DNA of 64,000 bases, taken from assembly GCA_964541155.1 (NCBI GenBank), contig CAZIPC010000002.1:310001-374000 (forward strand). The letters run 5' to 3'. Shown piece after piece: positions 1 through 8,273 of this stretch; within the stretch, counting starts at the first letter, position 1; the number at the start of each line of letters is the position of its first letter. Below the pieces are notes generated by a model that had not been told where the DNA came from, searched no databases, and saw nothing but the letters and a program-made list of their open reading frames with translations. The DNA comes from UBA4416 sp964541155. GTDB lineage: Bacteria > Bacteroidota > Bacteroidia > B-17B0 > Aurantibacillaceae. The translations under genes were made by a program, and so were the position numbers.

Positions 1-234
1 AGTTTCTATAGCTAATACTTGTCCTCCTTTACGCAAAGAATCATCCCAAATGGTTTCTATAATTTTAATTTTTGAAGAATTTATGTTTTTTATTAATTGT
101 AAAGTTTCATCTTCACTATTTCCAACTGCTACAATAAATTCATCACAAATCGGTAAAATTGATGTAATAGCTTCTACTACTGGATAGTCAAATTTTATAG
201 CATTGCGAATAATAGTGAAGCCTGTTACTTTCAT
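1..234 (-). CDS. Glycosyltransferase-like protein, 5' part only
   Basis: This reading frame starts at an ATG at 234 and stays open for 78 codons to the window edge, so only the N-terminus is present. The protein begins MKVTGFTIIRNA, and around residues 35-46 it has a segment (EFIVAVGNSEDET) in the place where family 2 glycosyltransferases carry their first nucleotide-binding strand and acidic loop. This resembles the GT2-type proteins of Bacteroidota that start with a 'xxGFTIIRNA' strand. The start lies 2 bases past the stop codon of purB, so the two genes are probably co-transcribed. The acceptor and donor sugars cannot be inferred. The catalytic half is outside the window, so the family call is moderate; that the frame is a real gene is fairly sure. 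Confidence 0.6.
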   Translation of the reverse strand, partial: MKVTGFTIIRNAIKFDYPVVEAITSILPICDEFIVAVGNSEDETLQLIKNINSSKIKIIETIWDDSLRKGGQVLAIET

Positions 235-236
235 TT

Positions 237-1592
237 TTAAAATTCAGGATTTTGCCCTACAAAATTTTGTGGAGTTATATTTAATAATTCTGCTTTTACG
301 TCTTTGCTAATATTTAAGCCATTTATAAACGCATGCATGGATTCTTTTGTAACATGCGTATTTGTTCTAGTTAAATCTTTCAGAGCTTCATATGGTTTTG
401 GGTATCCTTCTCTGCGCAAAATAGTTTGAACCGCTTCGGCTACTACAGCCCAATTATTTTCTAAATCTCTATTAAAAATCTCTTCGTTCAAAATCAACTT
501 ATCTAAGCCTTTTAAAATACTTTTATATGAAATTAAAATATGTGCAATAGGTACGCCTAAGTTTCTTAATACTGTGCTATCTGTTAAATCTCTCTGTAAA
601 CGAGACACAGGAAGTTTTGCTGATAAATGTTCTAAAATAGCATTGGCAATTCCTAAGTTTCCTTCTGCATTTTCAAAATCAATAGGGTTTACTTTGTGTG
701 GCATTGCCGAAGAACCAATTTCTCCAGCCTTTAATTTTTGTTTAAAGTAATCCATGCTCACGTATGTCCAGATATCTCGACATAAATCTAATAAGATAGT
801 GTTGATGCGTTTTAAGGCATCACAATAGGCTGCAATGTTGTCGTAGTGTTCAATTTGTGTAGTAAACTGACTTCTGTTTAAACCTAAGGTCTTATTTACA
901 AATTCGTTTCCAAATTTAATCCAGTCGTTTTTAGGATAGGCAACATAATGTGCATTAAAGTTACCTGTTGCTCCTCCAAATTTTGCAGAAAAAGGAATTG
1001 TTTGTAATTGATTAATTTGAATTTGTAAACGCTCAACAAATACATAAATCTCTTTTCCTAAACGAGTAGGGGAAGCAGGCTGACCGTGAGTACGTGCCAA
1101 TAAAGAAATATTTTTCCATTCTTTTGCTAAACCAGCTAGTTTATCCGTTACTTGCTTTAAGTTTGGCAATACTACTTCGTTGTGGGCTTGCTTTAATGAT
1201 AATGGAATGGATGTGTTATTAATATCTTGAGAGGTTAAGCCAAAATGAACAAACTCTAAGTATTGTTCTAAGCCTTGTGCTCTTAATTTTTCTTTAATAA
1301 AATACTCAACAGCTTTAACATCGTGGTTAGTTGTTTTTTCAGTTTCCTTAATTACCTCTGCGTCAGCAAACGAAAAATTTTGATACACGGCTTTTAAGGC
1401 AGTAATTTGGTTATCATTTAATTTTGGTAATTGAGCCAAGCCTTGTTGTGAAAGCAGTATAAAATAATCAATCTCTACTTGCACACGGTATCTAATTAAT
1501 CCAAATTCAGAAAAATAGGCTGCTAATTCGTTAGTTACTCGTCGGTAACGTCCATCAACAGGTGAAATAGCAGTTAAAGCGTTTAATTCCAT
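237..1592 (-). CDS. purB: Adenylosuccinate lyase PurB
   Basis: This 451-residue enzyme of the fumarase/aspartase superfamily catalyses two fumarate-releasing steps of purine synthesis: SAICAR to AICAR, and adenylosuccinate to AMP. The signature loop GSSAMPHKVNP is at residues 293-303, with the mobile-loop catalytic serine in the SSAM segment. The TSQD motif is at 120-123, and the conserved histidine in ARTHGQP is residue 169. The N-terminus (MELNALTAISPVDGRY) and the length match the longer E. coli-type PurB (about 456 residues) rather than the shorter Bacillus type. The start is the first ATG and lies about 18 bases downstream of a TATATTTG promoter element on the minus strand. The glycosyltransferase fragment follows 2 bases after the stop. 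The protein is cytoplasmic and looks intact. Confidence 0.97.
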   Translation of the reverse strand: MELNALTAISPVDGRYRRVTNELAAYFSEFGLIRYRVQVEIDYFILLSQQGLAQLPKLNDNQITALKAVYQNFSFADAEVIKETEKTTNHDVKAVEYFIKEKLRAQGLEQYLEFVHFGLTSQDINNTSIPLSLKQAHNEVVLPNLKQVTDKLAGLAKEWKNISLLARTHGQPASPTRLGKEIYVFVERLQIQINQLQTIPFSAKFGGATGNFNAHYVAYPKNDWIKFGNEFVNKTLGLNRSQFTTQIEHYDNIAAYCDALKRINTILLDLCRDIWTYVSMDYFKQKLKAGEIGSSAMPHKVNPIDFENAEGNLGIANAILEHLSAKLPVSRLQRDLTDSTVLRNLGVPIAHILISYKSILKGLDKLILNEEIFNRDLENNWAVVAEAVQTILRREGYPKPYEALKDLTRTNTHVTKESMHAFINGLNISKDVKAELLNITPQNFVGQNPEF

Positions 1593-1609
1593 AATATTAA
1601 AATAAAGGC

Positions 1610-1617
1610 CAAATATA
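1610..1617 (-). promoter_or_regulatory. Probable -7 promoter element of purB
   Basis: Read on the minus strand this is TATATTTG, an exact match to the Bacteroidota -7 consensus TAnnTTTG, 18 bases upstream of the purB ATG. No clear TTG -33 element is seen at the usual 17-23 base spacing, so the call rests on one half-site and its position. Confidence 0.4.
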
Positions 1618-1638
1618 GGGAATTTTAAAGAAAGACGG

Positions 1639-4446
1639 TTACTTCACTAAAACCACTTTCTTAAATGAACTAGCCTCTTTACCATCCAATTTTAAAATAT
1701 ATACACCTTCTGAATAGCTTGATAAATCAATATTTTGATAGTTTGAGTCTATTTTTTGAGTATTTAGTAGTTGTCCGTTTAAATTATAAATTTCACAAGT
1801 AGTAAATTTTTTACTGGTTTGTGAAATAATGATACTGTTTTTTGTAGGATTTGGGAAAATAGTATATCCATCGTTTGACTCTGTGAAATTTGCTATACCA
1901 GTAGGATCTCCATCGTATTTAATTTGTGCTTGATTAGCTGCACTAATTAAGTTTTGTAAGCTATCTCCACCAATAATAGCAAAAGCAACTATTACAGATT
2001 GAGTTGGAGCAATTATAAAAGGGCCACTACTCATAACATTAATTACATCAACACCAGCTCCAGAAACACCAGCTGCTAGGCGTTGATTAGATAGGCTTAA
2101 ATATTTTTCTTTAGTGTCAAAACCATTAGCTAAATCTAATCCTCCATTGCCTCCCGCAATATGATCTACTGCATAAAAATTAGGAGGCGCAGTATGTGTG
2201 AGTAATTTAATGCCGCCGTATTTTCCTCCATTAGCAGTGTAATAACTGTAGCCCATTTTTGTTGAAGCGTCGTAAGCACTTCTATTTTGAGAAAATGTTC
2301 CTCCATCAATATCCCAATCTGCAAAAATCCCAGCATACATATTTTTTATAGTGTCGGTGGCATGCGTATTAGTAATCACATATTCCCAAATAACAAACTG
2401 TGTATTAGGAACAGTTGCCCAAGCGTATGTGTTTTGTTCTATAGTCACTGGTAAAGGGCTAATCGATAAATTATCATTTATTTTTGTTTTTGTGTCAAAA
2501 TCAGATTTAAAAGAAGGTGTTTGAAGCACAATACGATTAATAGTTGAGAAGTCTATATCAGATGTTGATCCAGGATTAATGCCTCTTACGCAATCTGATA
2601 CTTTAGTTGTATCGCTTCCAATCATTAATCCAGCTTCATATAACAAATCAGTGTTGTTGTATCTAAATCCTAATCCTTGTGTTTGCGCATCTTGATTATA
2701 ACCAATTTTCCCTTTGCTTGTTGCAGTTGTACTAACATCATTTATATCAATATTTATATAATCTACGTTTATATATACTGTAAAAAATTGTTTGGATTGA
2801 TAAGTACCATCATTCATGGTTATTTCAAAATCAATACCCTGATTAATTGGAATGGCACCTGTTAGTTTAAATGAAAAAGGATCAACCGAATTTGTTTTAC
2901 TAGCTAACGTATTAATAACTCCTAAGGATGTAGTGTTATCAATGGTTATAGCGTATGATGACAACGGAGTAACGGTTACATTTAATGCGGATGTAGGGCT
3001 TAAATAATTAACAAAAGTTCCAGTAATAAATAATGTATCGCCATTTATAAAAGATAAGTCATTATGGTCGGTTACTGTTTTACTCACCATTACAACGCTT
3101 GGCGATGCAGGATCTGTTAATGCTCTGTATAAATTAATTCTACCGGCTCCTAATTTATTTAAGTAAGCTGGATTTGATGGATAAATATTATCTGAGGTTA
3201 CTTTTAAACGTTCTGCTATTTGTAGCCCATTAAACGAAGGAAACTGATGTTTTACAATTCCAGCTGCTCCGGATACAATTGGTGAAGACATGGATGTTCC
3301 AGTTGAAGTAATATAAAAATTTCCTGGCCATGTAGAGTTTACGTTGTCCCCAGGAGCACATACATCTACCATGTAGCCATAGTTTGATGTAAATTGCTTA
3401 GTATCTGTAGCGGTTGTATTCCCCACACAGAGCACGTAATTATATGCGGCAGGAAAAAAATCACCATCCATATTATTATTTCCTGCAGCGCAAACAACCA
3501 AACAGTTTTTATTAATAGTCGCATAAGTTATAATGTCTTGTCCGTATTGACTGGCTCCACCGCCACCCCATGAGCAATTAATAATATGACAGCCATGATC
3601 TGCTGCATATTTAATACCTTCATATGCGGCTACGAGAGAACCGTTACTATCTGCAATTTTTACTGGTAAAAATTTACAATTAAAACCAACTCCAGCACCT
3701 CCTGTATTATTATCTGCACTTGCGCTAGCTAAACCACACACATGAACCCCATGCGCATTTGCTTGCCATGTAGGATCATTATCGTTCATGCCAGCATCCC
3801 ACCCCATGTAATTATCAATATAACTATCTCCATCATTATCTATTCCATCTATTACATCAGCATAATTGCGTTTAATATTATTAAATAAATCTGAATGAGT
3901 AGGATCAGTGCCAGTATCAGTAATACCTATAACCACAGAAGAATCTCCTTTATTTATAGTCCATGCATTAAAGGCGTTAATGGTTTGTAAGTGATACTGA
4001 TCTGTTGAATTTGCTAATGGATCATTAGGTAAATAGCATAATTTAGGGATAAAATGAGGTTCTGCATACATTAAAATGTTTGTTGATAACAGTTTGCTGA
4101 TTGCCTTTTCAATATCAACATCAGAGTTGTAGTTTAATTCATAAATTAAAGATAAATCAGCAAAAGATTGCCCAGCCTCGTTCATTACTTTTTCAGGACT
4201 TTTATCTAATGGAAATTTTTTATGAAGATTTGTAACTCCTAAAATAGTTGATATAGATGTAAAACTAGAATGGTCTATTTTATTTGTAGAGCAAATAGAA
4301 GAAAAGTTTGGTTTTACTTTAATTATAATTGTTTTAGGCATGTAATCATTTGAACTTACACGTTGTGGCAAATGATATGTTTTTTGTGATTTTGCAAATT
4401 GATTAAAAAACAAAACTATAAGGAGGTATATATAAGTTTTCATCAT
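1639..4446 (-). CDS. Secreted S8 (subtilisin-like) serine protease with T9SS sorting domain
   Basis: This 935-residue secreted protease has a signal peptide (residues 1-20, ending FAKSQ), a likely propeptide to about residue 145, and an S8 catalytic domain at about 165-445. The triad is visible: Asp177 in GITDTGTD, His232 in NAHGVHVCG and Ser385 in GTSMSSP, with the oxyanion asparagine at 323 (AAGNNN). A calcium-loop-like stretch (GIDNDGDSYID) lies at 201-211. A long beta-rich region follows. The last 80 residues contain FPNPTKNS, then a NLNGQLL strand, and end in KKVVLVK, typical of a type A T9SS C-terminal domain. The protein is therefore expected to cross the outer membrane by type IX secretion and be released or anchored to the surface. 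It stands alone between purB and the thioredoxin-like gene. Substrate unknown. Confidence 0.93.
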   Translation of the reverse strand: MMKTYIYLLIVLFFNQFAKSQKTYHLPQRVSSNDYMPKTIIIKVKPNFSSICSTNKIDHSSFTSISTILGVTNLHKKFPLDKSPEKVMNEAGQSFADLSLIYELNYNSDVDIEKAISKLLSTNILMYAEPHFIPKLCYLPNDPLANSTDQYHLQTINAFNAWTINKGDSSVVIGITDTGTDPTHSDLFNNIKRNYADVIDGIDNDGDSYIDNYMGWDAGMNDNDPTWQANAHGVHVCGLASASADNNTGGAGVGFNCKFLPVKIADSNGSLVAAYEGIKYAADHGCHIINCSWGGGGASQYGQDIITYATINKNCLVVCAAGNNNMDGDFFPAAYNYVLCVGNTTATDTKQFTSNYGYMVDVCAPGDNVNSTWPGNFYITSTGTSMSSPIVSGAAGIVKHQFPSFNGLQIAERLKVTSDNIYPSNPAYLNKLGAGRINLYRALTDPASPSVVMVSKTVTDHNDLSFINGDTLFITGTFVNYLSPTSALNVTVTPLSSYAITIDNTTSLGVINTLASKTNSVDPFSFKLTGAIPINQGIDFEITMNDGTYQSKQFFTVYINVDYINIDINDVSTTATSKGKIGYNQDAQTQGLGFRYNNTDLLYEAGLMIGSDTTKVSDCVRGINPGSTSDIDFSTINRIVLQTPSFKSDFDTKTKINDNLSISPLPVTIEQNTYAWATVPNTQFVIWEYVITNTHATDTIKNMYAGIFADWDIDGGTFSQNRSAYDASTKMGYSYYTANGGKYGGIKLLTHTAPPNFYAVDHIAGGNGGLDLANGFDTKEKYLSLSNQRLAAGVSGAGVDVINVMSSGPFIIAPTQSVIVAFAIIGGDSLQNLISAANQAQIKYDGDPTGIANFTESNDGYTIFPNPTKNSIIISQTSKKFTTCEIYNLNGQLLNTQKIDSNYQNIDLSSYSEGVYILKLDGKEASSFKKVVLVK

Positions 4447-4495
4447 TATTATTTTATTAATAAAGATAATGATTATTTAAGAATATCTAGATATT

Positions 4496-5323
4496 TTAAT
4501 CTTGAAGCTCTTTTTGAAAATCTTTGGAGACTAAAAAGTCTTTTAATAATTCAACGGATCCCCTGAAGATTATTTTATCATTTTTAAAAACTATAATAGT
4601 AGGATACCCATCAATATTTAGTTTATTACAAATTGAGTCGTTTGTTTTATATGTTTTAAAATTATACAAATTATCAATTTCATCTGCTATAGATTTATAA
4701 TTTATATTTTTCGAGTTTAATCCAGTTATAAATTTTATTTCCTTATTTAGTTTGTATAGTTGTTTCAATTTTTTCAATTGAGGAAATTTTTTATAACATA
4801 TACCACATGATTCTGTCCAAAAATCTACTACTATAATTCCTGATGATTGATTTATTTCTAAAAAATCATTTTCTTTATCTGGATTTATTAATTTAAAATT
4901 ATAAACGTTATCATTTTGAATTTCTCCTGTAAATGTCCCATGACTAGAATAATTTAACCAATAATCATAAAAGAAAATATTAAAAATTATTGTAAATATA
5001 AAAACAATTATAAAAGCAATTTTCTTTTTAATACCATGCTTTATAATTAGAAATAAAGTGAATGGTATTAATTTAAAAATAAATGGCGGCAATGAAAAAA
5101 ATGTATCCTCAAAATTTAAACATCTAACAGTACCTTCTATTAAAACTATCGGAGCTAACAGGATTATGTAGTTTTTAGTTCTTTGTTCTTCTTTAAGATT
5201 TATTAAAATTAATGAATATATAATATCACTAATAATAGATTCTATTCTATAATCGTAGCTTCCAGTAAAAGATATACCAAGAAAGAGTACAATGCTCCCT
5301 GTTATGTATAAAAATGTTTTCAT
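4496..5323 (-). CDS. Membrane-anchored thioredoxin-like (TlpA/ResA-type) protein
   Basis: This 275-residue protein has several hydrophobic helices in its first 120 residues (about 4-20, 50-65, 78-95 and 101-120). A soluble thioredoxin-fold domain follows, carrying the redox pair Cys173-Gly-Ile-Cys176 in DFWTESCGICYKKF and a cis-proline at residue 241 (GYPTIIVF). The topology suggests a domain outside the cytoplasm acting as a thiol-disulfide oxidoreductase. CGIC is not one of the common TlpA or DsbA dipeptides, so direction (oxidase or reductase) cannot be assigned. The gene lies directly downstream of the cysteine-rich lipoprotein gene, on the same strand, separated by a hairpin terminator. 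This suggests, but does not prove, a role in folding or reducing that protein. Base composition is more A/T-rich than the flanking housekeeping genes. Confidence 0.8.
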   Translation of the reverse strand: MKTFLYITGSIVLFLGISFTGSYDYRIESIISDIIYSLILINLKEEQRTKNYIILLAPIVLIEGTVRCLNFEDTFFSLPPFIFKLIPFTLFLIIKHGIKKKIAFIIVFIFTIIFNIFFYDYWLNYSSHGTFTGEIQNDNVYNFKLINPDKENDFLEINQSSGIIVVDFWTESCGICYKKFPQLKKLKQLYKLNKEIKFITGLNSKNINYKSIADEIDNLYNFKTYKTNDSICNKLNIDGYPTIIVFKNDKIIFRGSVELLKDFLVSKDFQKELQD

Positions 5324-5331
5324 TTAAAAAG

Positions 5332-5356
5332 AAACGGCACGATTTACGTGCCGTTT
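5332..5356 (-). terminator. Intrinsic terminator between the lipoprotein and thioredoxin genes
   Basis: A perfect 10-base stem (5332-5341 with 5347-5356) with a 5-base loop is followed, on the minus strand, by a T-rich tail. It sits after the stop codon of the cysteine-rich lipoprotein gene and 9 bases before the ATG of the thioredoxin-like gene. Full termination would cut off the second gene, so partial read-through or a weak internal promoter is implied. Confidence 0.8.
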
Positions 5357-5368
5357 TAAATTTAATTA

Positions 5369-6064
5369 TTATTTACACTCTCCTTTACAAGTCATTACCC
5401 ATAACCATCCGCAGCCATGAGCTGATTGTACACAGTTGTTAGTTATTTTACATGTTTTTCCAACACCTCCACTAGTTCCACTTCCAGGAACACCGTTACA
5501 AAAATCATTAGTTCTACTCAAATTACAACCGCATTCTTCCATTACGCCTCCGCCATTACTGCCTGCACTACCTCCTCCTACTATAACAAAATCGTCTGGT
5601 GATTCTGGATAATATGGCGAGGCGATTAATAACATTAGTCTATCATAATTTATATATGGTTGAATTAAATTTAACCAATTACCTTCTATGTAGTTAATAA
5701 AGTCAGTGTATATTTTATCAGACTCGTTAACAGCAAACAATTCCTTGCTTATTTTTGGAAGTAAATTGTTAATTGCTTGTTTTTCAATTTCAGGAGTGTG
5801 TGCATTATCTCGCCAATTTTCTAGTTTAAATTTCCAAAAGTCTGCTTTTACATCGGGTGGTAATCCTTTAAAAATAATTCTAGCTACAGTTATATTATTA
5901 TTGTTTAATGCCTTATAACGATTATCTCTCAGCCTTTTATTAAACACTTCACTGTTCGCAGTATTGCCTTCTGTTGAGGAAGCTTGATAAACTTTTGCAA
6001 TGTTGTTTTTACAGCTAACCATTATTAAAACGGATGCTACAATAGATAAGATTGTTTTTTTCAT
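5369..6064 (-). CDS. Lipoprotein with fulvocin C-like eight-cysteine C-terminal domain
   Basis: This 231-residue protein starts with a lipoprotein signal (lipobox ending at Cys18, LIMVSC). A helical, charged middle region spans about 40-150 and a glycine-rich linker 162-174. The C-terminal module has eight cysteines at 178, 180, 189, 205, 211, 218, 226 and 230. The spacing C-x-C...C...C-x5-C-x6-C-G closely follows the myxobacterial bacteriocin fulvocin C as I remember it (eight cysteines, four disulfides, a GCG-x-x-W segment near the end); here the segment is GCGWLWV. Database families named 'bacteriocin fulvocin C-related' have this layout in Bacteroidota. The helical part may act as a leader or anchor. 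Bactericidal activity is not established. A hairpin terminator follows the gene, then a membrane thioredoxin-like gene. The N-terminus argues for surface or periplasmic display rather than simple release. Confidence 0.75.
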   Translation of the reverse strand: MKKTILSIVASVLIMVSCKNNIAKVYQASSTEGNTANSEVFNKRLRDNRYKALNNNNITVARIIFKGLPPDVKADFWKFKLENWRDNAHTPEIEKQAINNLLPKISKELFAVNESDKIYTDFINYIEGNWLNLIQPYINYDRLMLLIASPYYPESPDDFVIVGGGSAGSNGGGVMEECGCNLSRTNDFCNGVPGSGTSGGVGKTCKITNNCVQSAHGCGWLWVMTCKGECK

Positions 6065-6087
6065 ATAATTGGTTTTTATGGTTAAAA

Positions 6088-6095
6088 CAAATATA
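6088..6095 (-). promoter_or_regulatory. Probable -7 promoter element of the fulvocin-like lipoprotein gene
   Basis: On the minus strand this reads TATATTTG, matching TAnnTTTG, 24 bases before the lipoprotein ATG. A convincing TTG -33 element is not visible, so the assignment is tentative. Confidence 0.4.
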
Positions 6096-6139
6096 ATAAA
6101 TTATTAAACATACGACATTCTGTTGTATGTATTTTACAC

Positions 6140-6330
6140 ATGAAAGAAAGGTATATTTCAGAAGTAGTTTCTCTTGGGTTAAAAATTAAGGAAATTAAAC
6201 TCTATTTAAATATTTTACATTAAGAACTGGCATATATAACCGATATTTATATTAGAAAGATTTAACGAGTTAAGAAAGTTAAGTCCTCAGAGTAAGTATA
6301 TAGATTTCTGAATTTTAAAAGGATTATTAA
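6140..6330 (+). pseudogene. Decayed Xre/Cro-type helix-turn-helix regulator
   Basis: From the ATG at 6140 one frame reads like a small Xre-family DNA-binding protein but is broken by three TAA codons at 6221, 6263 and 6293. The segments between the stops keep the order of conserved positions: SLGLKIKEIKLYLNI, then ELAYITDIYIRKI, then RVKKVKSS, then VYRFLNF. In intact relatives these correspond to the first helix, a 'SQ.ELA' turn, an 'IS.RIE.GK.NPS' recognition region and a 'LxxI' helix. The first stop sits where a glutamine codon (CAA) is expected and the second where a serine codon (TCA) is expected, so single substitutions explain them. The family call comes from reading the pattern, not from a search. 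It sits upstream of, and divergent from, the fulvocin-like gene. Confidence 0.5.
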
Positions 6331-6350
6331 TAAAAGAAAAAGTATATCCT

Positions 6351-6956
6351 TTAATCTAATAAATAATTATGGTGTTTATTGTATTTTTCTAGGGTTCTAA
6401 TTCCAGAAGAGCTAATATGTTCAAACTCTTTGTCACAAAAAATATTAATGATTTTGATGTCTGGTTTTAATTCTTGTATGTAGCGGTATTGGTTTTGTTC
6501 GTATTGAAAATCGGTTGAGTTTCTTAAGCCTCTAATCACTGTAACATCGTATCCAAAAGATTCAATATGATCAGTTAATAAACTGTTATAAGAGGTAATT
6601 TGTCTATTTGAAATTGTTTTTGGAATTGGCCATGAGGACACATCCTTAGAAAGGTTTTTGCCAAAAGCAATAATGACTTTATCAAATAATTTTTCGGCTT
6701 TTTGCAACACATTATAATGTCCTTTATGAAAAGGGTTAAAGCTTCCGGCAAACACACCTATCTTTGGTTTATTGTATTTAACGAAGTCGTGCAATGCTTT
6801 TATGGAAGCACTGCTTAACTGCTTTTCTAAAAATGCTAAACGCTGTTGTTGATAATCCAAAAAATCATGATGTTGATATAAAGCAAATTCTTTGTGCTCT
6901 AATTGAAGCAATTCAGTAAAAGTGCTATTAGGGTTTATGGAGGAAAAAGTGATCAT
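6351..6956 (-). CDS. CoaD-like nucleotidyltransferase with N-terminal extension
   Basis: This 201-residue protein's residues 65-201 match the phosphopantetheine adenylyltransferase fold. The nucleotide-binding motif is GSFNPFHKGH (71-80), followed by VIRGLRNSTDFQYEQ (140-154) and ISSSGIR (181-187), all characteristic of CoaD. CoaD transfers AMP from ATP to 4'-phosphopantetheine, the fourth step of coenzyme A synthesis. It differs from usual CoaD (about 155-165 residues) by about 63 extra N-terminal residues that I do not recognise (HKEFALYQHHDFLDYQQQR and flanks). The gene starts one base after the stop codon of the M16 peptidase gene, so the two are co-transcribed. It could be the cell's only CoaD or a paralogue with another substrate; the conserved RGLR and ISSS motifs favour CoaD activity. 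Confidence 0.8.
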   Translation of the reverse strand: MITFSSINPNSTFTELLQLEHKEFALYQHHDFLDYQQQRLAFLEKQLSSASIKALHDFVKYNKPKIGVFAGSFNPFHKGHYNVLQKAEKLFDKVIIAFGKNLSKDVSSWPIPKTISNRQITSYNSLLTDHIESFGYDVTVIRGLRNSTDFQYEQNQYRYIQELKPDIKIINIFCDKEFEHISSSGIRTLEKYNKHHNYLLD

Positions 6957-8195
6957 TTATTTCTTTTTTAAATAAAATAATGTTGAGCAATTTGTTTTTT
7001 GTAAAATTTTATTGGCTTGTTCTTTAATACCTTCTGCTGTTACTTTTTGATAGTTGTCAATTTCTAAATTAATCAAATTGGCATCTCCTAATAGTTCTGA
7101 AATAGCCAAATTGGTTGCTTTATTTAATACATCTGCTTCACTGTATGTAACGGTTGATTCTATTTTATTTTTACATTTTTGTAGTTCATCAGCAGTTACT
7201 AATTCGTTTTGTAGTTTACTAATTTCATCGTCAATGCCAGATTCTGCAGCTTCAATACTTATGCCATCATTTATTTTTCCCGAAATCACAAATATCCCTT
7301 TATCAAAATCACCCATAACGTATGCGTTAATATCGCTAAACAGTTGTTTATCTTTTATTAAGTTTTTGTATAAACGAGATGAATTTCCTCTTGAAAGTAT
7401 ATCAGATAATAAATCCATTGTGTGATATTCTTTATCTGTTCTAGCGCACATATGATATGCTCTGTAAATACTGTTAATTGGCACATCACGTTCAACTGTT
7501 AAACTTCTGTATTCTGTTTGAGGAGGTTCTACAGGTAAATTACGTGTTGGTTTAATGCCTGCGTCAATTGGTTCAAACCATTTTTCTGCTAAAACTTTTA
7601 CTTGATCAACTTCTACATTACCGGCCACAACTAATATAGCATTACTCGGGTTGTAATGTGTTTTAAAAAATGCTTTCACATCCTCCATGGTTGCGTCTTC
7701 AATGTGCTTAATTTCTTTACCAATTGTAGCCCATTTGTAGGGATGTACGTTATAAATTAAAGGGCGTAATAACAACCAAACATCACCGTATGGTTGATTT
7801 AAATAACGTTGTTTAAATTCTTCAATCACTACATTTCTCTGCACTTCCAAGCTTTTTTTATCAAAAGCTAGGCTTAACATTCTATCGCTTTCTAACCAAA
7901 AGGCTGTTTCTAAATTTTCTGCTGGAACAGTGCAATAATAATTGGTTATATCGTTTGTAGTAAATGCATTGTTTTCTCCGCCTACCAATTGTAGAGGTTC
8001 ATCATAGTTAGGTATATTAATACTTCCACCAAACATTAAATGCTCAAATAAATGAGCAAACCCTGTTTTATTTTCATCTTCATCTCTTGCGCCAACATCA
8101 TAAATTATATTAAGGCAGGCCATAGGAGTGCTTTTGTCTTGATGAACAATTACGGTAAGGTTATTTTTAAGTTTGAATTTTTCGAACTGAATCAT
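6957..8195 (-). CDS. M16 family zinc metallopeptidase
   Basis: This 412-residue peptidase of the insulinase/processing-peptidase superfamily has the inverted zinc motif HxxEH at His48-Leu-Phe-Glu51-His52 (AHLFEHLMFGG). The third ligand is expected among Glu125-Glu126, in NVVIEEFKQR, about 74 residues downstream. The length corresponds to one N-terminal active domain plus one C-terminal inactive domain, the usual size for the single-unit M16B subfamily. No signal peptide is visible; the protein begins MIQFEKFKLKNNL. Many Bacteroidota encode an active and an inactive M16 subunit in tandem, but only the active type is seen here. It is followed immediately by the CoaD-like gene. Confidence 0.92.
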   Translation of the reverse strand: MIQFEKFKLKNNLTVIVHQDKSTPMACLNIIYDVGARDEDENKTGFAHLFEHLMFGGSINIPNYDEPLQLVGGENNAFTTNDITNYYCTVPAENLETAFWLESDRMLSLAFDKKSLEVQRNVVIEEFKQRYLNQPYGDVWLLLRPLIYNVHPYKWATIGKEIKHIEDATMEDVKAFFKTHYNPSNAILVVAGNVEVDQVKVLAEKWFEPIDAGIKPTRNLPVEPPQTEYRSLTVERDVPINSIYRAYHMCARTDKEYHTMDLLSDILSRGNSSRLYKNLIKDKQLFSDINAYVMGDFDKGIFVISGKINDGISIEAAESGIDDEISKLQNELVTADELQKCKNKIESTVTYSEADVLNKATNLAISELLGDANLINLEIDNYQKVTAEGIKEQANKILQKTNCSTLFYLKKK

Positions 8196-8273
8196 AATTG
8201 GAACTAAATTTATGTTTAAAGATACTAAAAAGGCATTAATAGTTTTAAAAAAGCGTATTTTTAAAATTATAAC

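Noticed and set aside
4482..4495. Perfect 14-base palindrome just before the stop codon side of the thioredoxin-like gene
   Set aside because: It has no loop and is all but A/T, and no T tail of note; I cannot assign terminator or operator function.
7054..7425. Open frame on the plus strand opposite the M16 peptidase gene
   Set aside because: It is a shadow of the coding strand, with low-complexity serine/leucine content and no promoter or family features.
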